NCBI RefSeq assembly: GCF_036555685.1
Contig: NZ_DATBKY010000215.1
Coordinates: 1 to 46,945 of the forward strand
From: Actinophytocola sp036555685
GTDB taxonomy: Bacteria > Actinomycetota > Actinomycetes > Mycobacteriales > Pseudonocardiaceae
Length of the DNA stretch: 46,945 nucleotides
Reading direction: 5' to 3'
Under the pieces are notes generated by a model that saw only the letters and a program-made list of their open reading frames with translations, searched no databases and was not told the origin of the DNA. Positions 7,613 through 14,497 of this stretch are shown piece after piece; position 1 is the first letter of the stretch, and every line of letters begins with the position of its first letter. Position numbers and translations under genes: made by a program.

Positions 7613-8683
7613 ATGCGACGACCGTCCGGATGGCGAGCGTGGATCGCGCTCGCGGTGGTGATACTGCTCCTCGGCACGGTTCTGCTCGTGGGCGACGGCC
7701 TCGCGCCCGAACCGACCCCGCTGCCCGGGCCGCCGCAGAACGCGCCGCGCGTGCTGGTGGCATTGGGCGACAGCACGGTCTCCGGCGAGGGCGCCGGCGA
7801 CTACGAGCCGGGCACCGACGGCGAGAACGGCGACTGGTGTCACCGCTCTCCGCACGCGTCGATCAACGAGACGGGCCTGCAGCCGATCGACCGGGTGTAC
7901 AACCTGGCCTGCTCGGGCGCGCCCTCCCCGCAGGTCGGCCTCGGCGACGTCGAGCAGTACACGGAGCCGTCGCAGGCGAAGCGGCTCGCGCCGATCGCGG
8001 CCCGCAACCGCGTGGTGGCCGTCGTGGTCGCGGCCGGGGCCAACGACGAGCCGGCGTTCTCGCACGTGCTGAACGCGTGCGTGGAGGCGTGGACCGGGCG
8101 GGGGCGGCCGTGCGGCGAGACGGTCGGGCCGGAGTGGTCGGACCGGGTCGAGGCGATGGAGCCGAAGCTGACGAGGGCGCTCGAGGACGTCCGCGAGGTG
8201 ATGCGCAACGCCGGGTACGCGGAGTCGGACTACCAGCTGGTCGTCCAGTCGTACGCGGCGCCGGTCGGCCCGGACGTGGTGGCCGACCTGCAGGACCTGT
8301 CGGGCTGTCCCTTCCGCACGGAAGACCTCGAGTGGGTGCAGCAGAAGGCGGTTCCCATCCTGACCGCGGGCGTCCGCGAGGCGGCTGCGAAGGTCGGCGC
8401 CCGGTTCCTGGACCTGTCGCGCGCCGGCGTCGGCCACGAGGCGTGCACGCACGAGAAGGACACGAGCCAGGAGTGGTTCCGCCGGCTGGCCGTGGAGTGG
8501 GAGGACCTGCAGCACGAGGACCGCGCGACCCACGCGCTGCAGGAGTCCTTTCACCCGAACGAGGCCGGCCACGAGCAGATCGGCCGCTGCCTGGGCGAGT
8601 TCCTGAACACTCCCGACCGGGCGGCCGCGTGCCTGCCGGGGCGCGACGGCAGCCTCCACGCGGCCACCAGTACGGGCTCGTGA
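7613..8683 (+). CDS. Membrane-anchored or secreted SGNH/GDSL hydrolase
   Basis: A 356-residue SGNH-fold hydrolase. One N-terminal transmembrane or signal-anchor segment (about residues 8-28) is followed by the block I motif ALGDSTVSGEG, with the nucleophile S54. The asparagine block is AAGANDEP, and the catalytic histidine block is SFHPNEAGH near the C-terminus. Several cysteines (WCHRSP, LACSG, NACVE, GCPF, EACT, GRCLG, AACLPG) suggest disulfides and an extracytoplasmic location. Substrate is unknown; the family includes lipases, carbohydrate esterases and acyltransferases. The ATG was chosen for leaderless promoter geometry; an upstream in-frame start at 7580 lies on the terminator shoulder and is unlikely. 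Confidence 0.8.
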   Translation: MRRPSGWRAWIALAVVILLLGTVLLVGDGLAPEPTPLPGPPQNAPRVLVALGDSTVSGEGAGDYEPGTDGENGDWCHRSPHASINETGLQPIDRVYNLACSGAPSPQVGLGDVEQYTEPSQAKRLAPIAARNRVVAVVVAAGANDEPAFSHVLNACVEAWTGRGRPCGETVGPEWSDRVEAMEPKLTRALEDVREVMRNAGYAESDYQLVVQSYAAPVGPDVVADLQDLSGCPFRTEDLEWVQQKAVPILTAGVREAAAKVGARFLDLSRAGVGHEACTHEKDTSQEWFRRLAVEWEDLQHEDRATHALQESFHPNEAGHEQIGRCLGEFLNTPDRAAACLPGRDGSLHAATSTGS

Positions 8684-8710
8684 CGACACCCGGCGCACGC
8701 CGGTGCCCTA

Positions 8711-8744
8711 CCGTGGCTGTACACCCGCTGTCCCCCAGCCACGG
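8711..8744 (+). promoter_or_regulatory. Inverted repeat abutting the ribosome binding site of the PI-PLC-like gene
   Basis: CCGTGGCTG (8711-8719) and CAGCCACGG (8736-8744) form a perfect 9-bp inverted repeat. The right arm overlaps the GGAGG ribosome binding site (8743-8747) and the left arm overlaps a TANNNT -10 candidate (TACCGT, 8709-8714), so it is better placed as a protein-binding operator than as an RNA hairpin. Confidence 0.4.
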
Positions 8745-8753
8745 AGGTTCCCT

Positions 8754-9599
8754 GTGCGGGCCCTGCACCGTTCCCTGCTGCTACTGCTCACCCTGCTCGG
8801 CCTGGTCGCCGTCGCCCTGCCGGCCACCGCGGCGCCCGAACACCACCGGGTCAAGCCGCTCGCCCAGGCCCACGCGCACAACGACTACGAGCACGACCGG
8901 CCGCTCTACGACGCGCTGGATCACGGCTTCACGAGCGTCGAGGCGGACATCTTCCTCGTCGACGGCGAGTTGCTCGTCGCGCACGATCCGGAGGACCTCG
9001 ACCCCGACCGGACGCTGCGCTCGCTGTACCTGGATCCCTTGCGGCACGAGGTGACCCACGGCGGCATCTACCCCGGCCACCGCACGGACTTCCAGCTGCT
9101 GATCGACATCAAGACCGAAGGCGAGTCCACGTACGCCGCGCTCGACAAGCTGCTGCGCTCGGCCCGGTACTCGTTCCTCTGGACGAAGTTCCGCCACGGC
9201 CACGTCCACCGCGGCCCGATCACGGCGGTCGTGTCCGGCAACCGGCCGCGCTCGACGATGGAGGCGCAGCCGACCCGCGTCGCCTTCTACGACGGCCGCA
9301 TCGCGAACCCCGACGACCTCGGCCCGGGGGACGACGCCCGGCTCACGCCGCTGGTGTCCGACAACTGGACCACGCTGTTCGACTGGCGCGGCGAGGGCGA
9401 GATGCCGGCCGGCGAGCGGGCCGAGCTGAAGGAGATCGTCGACACCGCCCACGCCGCGGGTCAGCGGGTGCGCTTCTGGGAGACACCGGACGCGGCCGGC
9501 CCGCAACGCGAGGCGGTCTGGCGCGAGCTCGTGGCGGCGGGCGTGGACCACATCAACACCGACGACCTCGCCGGGCTCGAGGCCTTCCTGCGGAGCTGA
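8754..9599 (+). CDS. Secreted PI-PLC/GDPD-like phosphodiesterase
   Basis: A 281-residue protein with a signal peptide (about residues 1-27, ending PATAA), so it is exported. The body fits the phosphatidylinositol-specific phospholipase C/glycerophosphodiesterase superfamily: AHAHNDYEHDRPLYDAL supplies the first histidine and asparagine, VEADIFLVDGELLVAHDPEDL the metal-binding acids and second histidine, and LLIDIKTEG the next barrel strand. It ends with a typical VDHINTDDLAGLEAFL strand. It resembles the AIM6/Alx-like branch rather than classical GlpQ. GTG at 8754 has GGAGG seven bases upstream. It is convergent with the CGNR gene, one base between stops. The exact phosphodiester substrate is unknown. 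Confidence 0.8.
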   Translation: MRALHRSLLLLLTLLGLVAVALPATAAPEHHRVKPLAQAHAHNDYEHDRPLYDALDHGFTSVEADIFLVDGELLVAHDPEDLDPDRTLRSLYLDPLRHEVTHGGIYPGHRTDFQLLIDIKTEGESTYAALDKLLRSARYSFLWTKFRHGHVHRGPITAVVSGNRPRSTMEAQPTRVAFYDGRIANPDDLGPGDDARLTPLVSDNWTTLFDWRGEGEMPAGERAELKEIVDTAHAAGQRVRFWETPDAAGPQREAVWRELVAAGVDHINTDDLAGLEAFLRS

Positions 9600-9600
9600 G

Positions 9601-10206
9601 TCAGGTGGCGGTCTTCCGCGCGCGGAAGGCCGCCGCCTTCACCCGGTTCTGGCATGCCGTCGAGCAGAAGCGGCGCGTGCCGTTTCGCGAGATGTCCACG
9701 TAGACGCGGTCGCAGCCGGCCGCGTTGCAGATGCCGAGCCGCTCGACCGCGGCGTTGCCCAGCACGACCGCGAGGGCGGTGGCCATCGACGCCGCCCAGC
9801 TCACCGCCCACTCGGCGTCCGCGCTGTGGAAGTGCAGGTGCCACGGCTCGCCGTCGTGCCGGGACAGCGTCGGCACCGCGCCGGTCGCCCGCATGATCGC
9901 GTTGAGTTCCAGGCACGCGCCGTCCACGTCGCCCGCGTCGACGCGCTCCACCACCGTGCGCAGCCGGCCCGCCCAGCCGGCGAGCTCGGCCGCCTCGTCG
10001 TCGCTCGGGTGGCCGGCCGTGCGCGAGGGCGGCAGCACCTCGCGCACGGTCGCCACCAGGTCCGTCGGTGCGGAGAACCCCCGGCCGTGCCGCTCCCCGG
10101 GCGTGACCTCGTTGATCAACGCCACCACATGACCCACGACGTCGCTCGTGTGACTGTCGAACTCCACTTGACCAGTTACCTCTCCGCAGGCTAGCGTCAC
10201 TGTCAT
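9601..10206 (-). CDS. CGNR zinc-finger (ABATE-domain) protein
   Basis: A 201-residue protein of the CGNR family, usually treated as stress-responsive transcription regulators. The N-terminal ABATE-like region (about residues 1-150) is helical. The C-terminal zinc finger has four cysteines in CNAAGC and RRFCSTAC, followed by the defining CQNRVKAAAFRAR. Here CGNR is replaced by CQNR, with the finger otherwise intact. It is divergent from a methyltransferase with an inverted repeat over its own start codon, consistent with autoregulation. No ribosome binding site is evident. The biological signal is unknown. Confidence 0.8.
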   Translation of the reverse strand: MTVTLACGEVTGQVEFDSHTSDVVGHVVALINEVTPGERHGRGFSAPTDLVATVREVLPPSRTAGHPSDDEAAELAGWAGRLRTVVERVDAGDVDGACLELNAIMRATGAVPTLSRHDGEPWHLHFHSADAEWAVSWAASMATALAVVLGNAAVERLGICNAAGCDRVYVDISRNGTRRFCSTACQNRVKAAAFRARKTAT

Positions 10207-10222
10207 CCAGCATATAGACAGT
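10199..10222. promoter_or_regulatory. Inverted repeat over the CGNR/methyltransferase divergent promoter
   Basis: ACTGTC (10199-10204) and GACAGT (10217-10222) flank a 12-base AT-rich centre containing CATATA, the only AT-rich stretch between the two divergent starts. It would cover the start of the CGNR gene and the leader of the methyltransferase. Confidence 0.35.
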
Positions 10223-10236
10223 CATGGAGGTTGGCG

Positions 10237-10980
10237 ATGCAGGGTACGACGGCGCAGCGTTGGGTCAAGCGGTGGGACCGGCAGCAGGAGTACGACATTC
10301 CCGACCGCGAGGAGCGCTTCCGCGTGGTGATCGACGCGGTCCGGGCCGCGGTCGGCACCGGGCCGGCGAACGTCGTGGACCTCGGCTGCGGACCGGGGTC
10401 GCTGTCGGCCAGACTCGCCGCGGCACTCCCCCAGGTGCACGTGGTCGGGGTGGACGCCGACCCGCTGCTGCTGGGCCTCGGCGCCGCGAACACCGGCCCG
10501 CGCGTACGGCTGGTCCAGGCGGACCTCGGCTACCCGAGCTGGCCCGAGCGCACAGGGCTGAGCGGCCCGTGGGACGCGGCGGTGTCCTCCACCGCGCTGC
10601 ACTGGCTCGACGCCGACACGCTCGCCACGCTCTACCGGACGCTCGCCGAGCGGCTGCGCCCCGGGGGCGTGTTCGTCAACGCCGACCACATGGCCCCCGG
10701 AAATTCCACTGTGGACCACATCGCGCTGGCCGTGCGCGCGGGCCGGACCGCGCGGGCCGGCACGCACCGGCACGAGGGCTGGGCGCAGTGGTGGCAGGCG
10801 CTGGGCGAGGACGCCGAGCTCGCCCCGCTGCTCGACGGCCGCCCGCCGGCCCCGATCGAGCACACCGAGAACGAGCTGACCGTCGTCGAGCACGCGGAGC
10901 TGCTGCGCGCGTCCGGCTTCGCCGAGGCCGCCCCGGTGTGGCAGTTCGGCGACGACCACGTGCTGGTCGCCGTGCGCTAG
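10237..10980 (+). CDS. SAM-dependent class I methyltransferase
   Basis: A 247-residue cytoplasmic methyltransferase. Motif I is VVDLGCGPGSLS, motif II acidic loop is VVGVDADPLLL, and the later block is WDAAVSSTALHWLD followed by LRPGGVFVNADHM. It resembles the trans-aconitate/ubiquinone-type methyltransferase group, but the substrate cannot be deduced. The start is ATG at 10237, seven bases after GGAGG (10226-10230); the TTG six bases earlier is too close to that site. It is divergent from the CGNR regulator, which may control it, and convergent with the Lrp gene. Confidence 0.8.
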   Translation: MQGTTAQRWVKRWDRQQEYDIPDREERFRVVIDAVRAAVGTGPANVVDLGCGPGSLSARLAAALPQVHVVGVDADPLLLGLGAANTGPRVRLVQADLGYPSWPERTGLSGPWDAAVSSTALHWLDADTLATLYRTLAERLRPGGVFVNADHMAPGNSTVDHIALAVRAGRTARAGTHRHEGWAQWWQALGEDAELAPLLDGRPPAPIEHTENELTVVEHAELLRASGFAEAAPVWQFGDDHVLVAVR

Positions 10981-10990
10981 GCGCGAGCGA

Positions 10991-11446
10991 TCACAGCGCC
11001 GGCGACCGGCCTTCGTACGGAGTGGACAGTACGACCGTGGTGCGGGTGGAGACCTTGGCCGCCTCGCGGACCCGGCGCAGCAGGTCCTCGAGCGCGGCCG
11101 GAGAGGCCACCCGCACCAGCAGGATGTACGACTCGTCGCCGGCGACCGAGTAGCACGCCTCGATCTCGCGGATGTGGCTGATCCGCTGTGGATAGTCGTC
11201 GGGCGCGGCGGGGTCGATAGGCGTCAGCGAGATGAACGCGGTCAGCGGCAGTCCGATCACGTCGGCATTGAGCTGCGCGGAGTATCCGCGGATCACGCCG
11301 CGCTGCTCGAGCCGGCGCACGCGCTGGTGCACCGCGGACACCGACAGGCCGACCCGCTCCGCGAGGTCGGTGAAGCTGCACCGACCGTCCGCGGACAGCT
11401 CGCGCGCGATCGCCTGGTCGATCGGCTCCAGCTCCGAGCCGGTCAT
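10991..11446 (-). CDS. Lrp/AsnC-family transcription regulator
   Basis: A 151-residue regulator. The N-terminal winged helix-turn-helix spans about residues 5-60 (LSADGRCSFTDLAERVGLSVSAVHQRVRRLEQRGVIRGY in part), followed by a RAM ligand-binding domain (about residues 70-145, ECYSVAGDESYILLVRV-type core). Members sense amino acids and oligomerise on DNA. The start codon overlaps the pepE stop by four bases (ATGA), so the two are transcribed and translated together; an amino-acid-responsive regulator next to a dipeptidase suggests control of peptide or amino-acid use. In-frame sequence upstream of 11446 is pepE coding read in another frame. Confidence 0.88.
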   Translation of the reverse strand: MTGSELEPIDQAIARELSADGRCSFTDLAERVGLSVSAVHQRVRRLEQRGVIRGYSAQLNADVIGLPLTAFISLTPIDPAAPDDYPQRISHIREIEACYSVAGDESYILLVRVASPAALEDLLRRVREAAKVSTRTTVVLSTPYEGRSPAL

Positions 11447-12585
11447 GCCGGAAGCACGGTCAGCTCGTGCGGCCGGCGGTTCAACGCCTCGACGCCGTCC
11501 TCGGTGACCACCACGATGTCCTCGATCCGGGCGCCCCAACGGCCGGGCTGGTAGATCCCGGGCTCGACGGAGAACGCCATGCCCGGCTCCAGCGCCAGCC
11601 GGTTGCCGGACACGATGTACGGGTCCTCGTGCACGTCGAGGCCGATGCCGTGGCCCGTGCGGTGGATGAAGTACTCGCCGAATCCGGCGTCGGCGATGAC
11701 CCGCCGCGCCGCCGCGTCCACGTCCTGCGCCGCGACCCCGGGCCGCACGGCGTCGACCGCCGCCTGCTGGGCGGCCTGCAGCACCGCGTACGTGTCTGCC
11801 ACGTCGGCGTCGCGCGGCTCGCCGAGCACGTACGTGCGCGTGCTGTCCGAGCAGTAGCCCTCCGGCACCGGGCCGCCGATGTCGACCACGACCACGTCGC
11901 CCGCCTCGAGCACCCGGCCGGACAGGTCGTGGTGCGGGCTCGCGCCGTTGGGCCCGGACCCGACGATCACGAAGTCCGCGGTCGAATGGCCCTCCTCGAC
12001 GATGGCCGCCGCGATGTCCGCGCCCGCCTCCGCCTCGGTCCGGCCGACGCGCACGAACTCCGCCATCCGCGCGTGCACCCGGTCGATCGCCGCGCCGGCC
12101 CGGCGCAGCGCGTCGACCTCGGCGGCGTCCTTGCGCATCCGCAGCTCGCGCACGATCGGTCCGGCCAGCACCTGGTCCGCGGCCGGCAGCGCGCGGCGCA
12201 GCGCGAGCACGTGCAGCGCCGGCATCACGTCGCCGAGCGCCACCCGCGACGCCCCGCCGACCAGCGACGCGACCAGCGCGTACGGATCCTCGTCGTCGAC
12301 CCAGGTGGCGATCTCCACGCCGAGCTCGCCCGTGGGCACCGCGGCGTAGCCGGGCGCCTCGAGTTTGGGCACCACCAGCACCGGCGCGCGCCCGGCCGCG
12401 GCGGTGGGCAGGACCAGGCAGGTGAGCCGCTCGAACGAGGTGCCGGACCCGCCGAGGAGGTAGCGCAGGTCCGACCCGGGTGCCATCAGCATGGCGTCCA
12501 CGCCGGCGGTCCCGGCGGCCTCCCGGGCGCGGTCCAGGCGCGCGCGCAGAGCGGTCGGATCGGTCGCGGAAACGGTGGTCGACAT
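11443..12585 (-). CDS. pepE: Xaa-Pro dipeptidase/aminopeptidase (M24B)
   Basis: A 380-residue cytoplasmic metallopeptidase that cleaves Xaa-Pro bonds. It has an N-terminal creatinase-like domain (about residues 1-140) and a C-terminal pita-bread domain. All five metal ligands are present, in VVDIGG, CSDSTRT, RTGHGIGLD, FSVEPGIY and RIEDIV. It matches the dipeptidase that sits near the 5'-3' exonuclease in mycobacteria (PepE). The ATG is seven bases downstream of TAGGCT and lacks a ribosome binding site, which indicates a leaderless transcript. It is translationally coupled to the following Lrp gene. Confidence 0.88.
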   Translation of the reverse strand: MSTTVSATDPTALRARLDRAREAAGTAGVDAMLMAPGSDLRYLLGGSGTSFERLTCLVLPTAAAGRAPVLVVPKLEAPGYAAVPTGELGVEIATWVDDEDPYALVASLVGGASRVALGDVMPALHVLALRRALPAADQVLAGPIVRELRMRKDAAEVDALRRAGAAIDRVHARMAEFVRVGRTEAEAGADIAAAIVEEGHSTADFVIVGSGPNGASPHHDLSGRVLEAGDVVVVDIGGPVPEGYCSDSTRTYVLGEPRDADVADTYAVLQAAQQAAVDAVRPGVAAQDVDAAARRVIADAGFGEYFIHRTGHGIGLDVHEDPYIVSGNRLALEPGMAFSVEPGIYQPGRWGARIEDIVVVTEDGVEALNRRPHELTVLPA

Positions 12586-12592
12586 GCGGGAA

Positions 12593-12598
12593 AGCCTA
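12593..12598 (-). promoter_or_regulatory. Leaderless -10 (TAGGCT) of pepE
   Basis: TAGGCT lies seven bases before the pepE ATG, with no Shine-Dalgarno sequence between. The same hexamer occurs at pafA and dop. Confidence 0.6.
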
Positions 12599-12642
12599 GT
12601 CCTGCGCTGGCACGGGCCGTATCAGCGACATGTCAGCGCGGC

Positions 12643-12652
12643 GTGGCCACGT
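12643..12652. promoter_or_regulatory. 10-bp palindrome between pepE and the ABC exporter
   Basis: CGTGGCCACG is a perfect palindrome in the 131-base divergent gap. The same gap holds TCAGCG twice (around 12623 and 12634). These are possible operator elements, with no independent support. Confidence 0.2.
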
Positions 12653-12716
12653 CTCAGTGGTCTGTCAGGCGGTGGGGCGAATGTTGGTGCCACACCCACC
12701 CGAAGGGGGATAGACC

Positions 12717-13688
12717 ATGAACAACGCCGTGCTGGCCGAAGGGCTGGCCAAGCGGTTCGGCGAGACGACCGCGCTCGACGGCGTCGATCTTGCCGTGCGC
12801 ACGGGGACCGTGCTGGGCCTGCTCGGGCCCAACGGTGCCGGCAAGACCACGGCCGTGCGGATCCTGACCACGCTGCTGCGTCCCGACGCCGGCCACGCGC
12901 AGGTGTGCGGCCTCGACGTCGTGCGCAACGCCCACCAGGTTCGCGGGCTGATCGGGCTGACCGGGCAGTACGCGTCGGTGGACGAGATGCTCACCGGCGC
13001 GGAGAACCTGCTGCTGATCGGCCGGCTGCTCGGCCACCCGCGGGCCCAGGCCAAGCGCCGCGCCCGCGAGCTGCTCGCGCAGTTCGACCTGGCCGACGCC
13101 GCCAACCGGGCGGCCAAGACCTACTCCGGCGGCATGCGGCGGCGCCTCGACCTCGCGGCGAGCCTCGTCAGCCGACCGCGCGTGCTGTTCCTCGACGAGC
13201 CGACCACCGGGCTCGACCCGCGCAGCCGGATCGACATGTGGCAGATCGTCCGCGACCTGGTGGCCGACGGCGTCACGGTCCTGCTCACCACGCAGTACCT
13301 CGACGAGGCCGACCAGCTGGCGCACGAGATCGCAGTGGTCGACCACGGCCGCGTCATCGCCACCGGCACGCCGGCCGAGCTCAAGGCCCGCACCGGCGCG
13401 CAGCCGCTCGTCGTGCGCCCGGCCGACACGTCCGACCTGCCGATCGTGCTGTCCGTCGTGCGCGACGTGACCGCCGCCGAACCGGTCGTCGAGGGGTCGA
13501 CCGTGACGGCGGCGGTGACCGACCCGGGCCTGCTGCCCGCGGTGGTGCGCCGGCTCGACGACGCCCGCGTGCTCGTCGCCGAGCTGGCCCTGCGCGACGC
13601 GAGCCTCGACGAGGTCTTCCTCGGCCTGACCGGGCACCGCGCCACCGAGGACAGCGACGAGCCCGAGACGGAAGGAGTCCCGGCATGA
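12717..13688 (+). CDS. ABC exporter ATP-binding protein, DrrA-like
   Basis: A 323-residue nucleotide-binding subunit of a daunorubicin-resistance-type exporter. Walker A is GPNGAGKTT (about residue 40), the signature motif is YSGGMRRRLDLA, Walker B is VLFLDEPTTGLDP, and the switch histidine region is TTQYLDEADQL. The C-terminal DrrA-type extension (about residues 225-310) is present and ends in EVFLGLTGH. Ribosome binding site AAGGGGGA precedes the ATG. The stop overlaps the permease start (ATGA). Function is export of a hydrophobic compound or lipid; the cargo is unknown and no biosynthetic cluster is visible nearby. Confidence 0.9.
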   Translation: MNNAVLAEGLAKRFGETTALDGVDLAVRTGTVLGLLGPNGAGKTTAVRILTTLLRPDAGHAQVCGLDVVRNAHQVRGLIGLTGQYASVDEMLTGAENLLLIGRLLGHPRAQAKRRARELLAQFDLADAANRAAKTYSGGMRRRLDLAASLVSRPRVLFLDEPTTGLDPRSRIDMWQIVRDLVADGVTVLLTTQYLDEADQLAHEIAVVDHGRVIATGTPAELKARTGAQPLVVRPADTSDLPIVLSVVRDVTAAEPVVEGSTVTAAVTDPGLLPAVVRRLDDARVLVAELALRDASLDEVFLGLTGHRATEDSDEPETEGVPA

Positions 13689-14497
13689 CGACCATGACGC
13701 CGACCTTCGGCACGGTGGCCGCGCCCCCGCGCAGCCGCCCGTGGGAGGGCTTCGTGCAGAGCCTGACGCTGTCCTGGCGGACGCTCGTGCAGATCAAGCA
13801 CAACCCGATGGAGCTGATCGACTTCTCCATCCAGCCGATCATGTTCCTGCTGCTGTTCACGTACGTGTTCGGCGGCGCCATCGCCGGCAGCACCGACGAC
13901 TACCTGACGTTCGCGCTGGCCGGGATCATCGTGCAGAACAGCCTGTTCGGCACGCTCAACACCGGCGTCGGCCTCAACACCGACGTGACCAAGGGCGTGT
14001 TCGACCGGCTGCGCGCGCTGCCGATCGCCCGCTGGTCGCCGCTGGCCGGGCGGATCGGCGCCGACATGGTCAAGCAGGCGTGGGCGATGGCGCTGCTGCT
14101 CGGCCTGGGCGCGATCATGGGCTTCCGGGTCAGCACCGACCTGCCGAGCGTGCTCGCCGCGTTCGGGCTGGTGCTGGTGTTCGCCATGGCGTTCTCGTGG
14201 ATCTCGGTGCTCGTCAGCATGCTCGTCAACGAGCCGGAGAAGGTCATGATCTTCGGGTTCGCCGTGATGTTCCCGCTGACGTTCGTGAGCAACGTGTTCG
14301 TGCCGGCGAGCACGATGCCGGGCTGGCTGCGGGGTTTCGTCGACGTCAACCCGGTGACGAAGCTGGCGGACGCCGTCCGCGGGCTGCTGGTGGGCGGCCC
14401 GGTGGCGGGCCCGGCCGGCGCGTCGCTGCTCTGGGCGGCCGGCATCCTGGCGATCTTCGCCCCGCTCGCGGTCGCCGCCTTCAAACGGCGGGTGTGA
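13685..14497 (+). CDS. ABC-2 exporter permease, DrrB-like
   Basis: A 270-residue integral membrane protein with about six transmembrane segments. It begins with a cytoplasmic N-terminus and an amphipathic WRTLVQIKHNP helix, followed by PIMFLLLFTYVFGG. The conserved ABC-2 loop reads GVFDRLRALPIARWSPLAGR, and PLTFVSNVFVPASTMPGWLRGF plus NPVTKLADAVRGLLVGG close the domain, as in DrrB. It forms a dimeric channel with the preceding ATPase. Its last 17 bases overlap the 3' end of the convergent SARP regulator, so the two transcripts would be antisense at their ends. Confidence 0.9.
   Translation: MTTMTPTFGTVAAPPRSRPWEGFVQSLTLSWRTLVQIKHNPMELIDFSIQPIMFLLLFTYVFGGAIAGSTDDYLTFALAGIIVQNSLFGTLNTGVGLNTDVTKGVFDRLRALPIARWSPLAGRIGADMVKQAWAMALLLGLGAIMGFRVSTDLPSVLAAFGLVLVFAMAFSWISVLVSMLVNEPEKVMIFGFAVMFPLTFVSNVFVPASTMPGWLRGFVDVNPVTKLADAVRGLLVGGPVAGPAGASLLWAAGILAIFAPLAVAAFKRRV

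Noticed and set aside
11340..11346. TGTCGGT inside the Lrp gene as a PafBC site
   Set aside because: No TANNNT nine bases downstream of the core and it lies within coding sequence.
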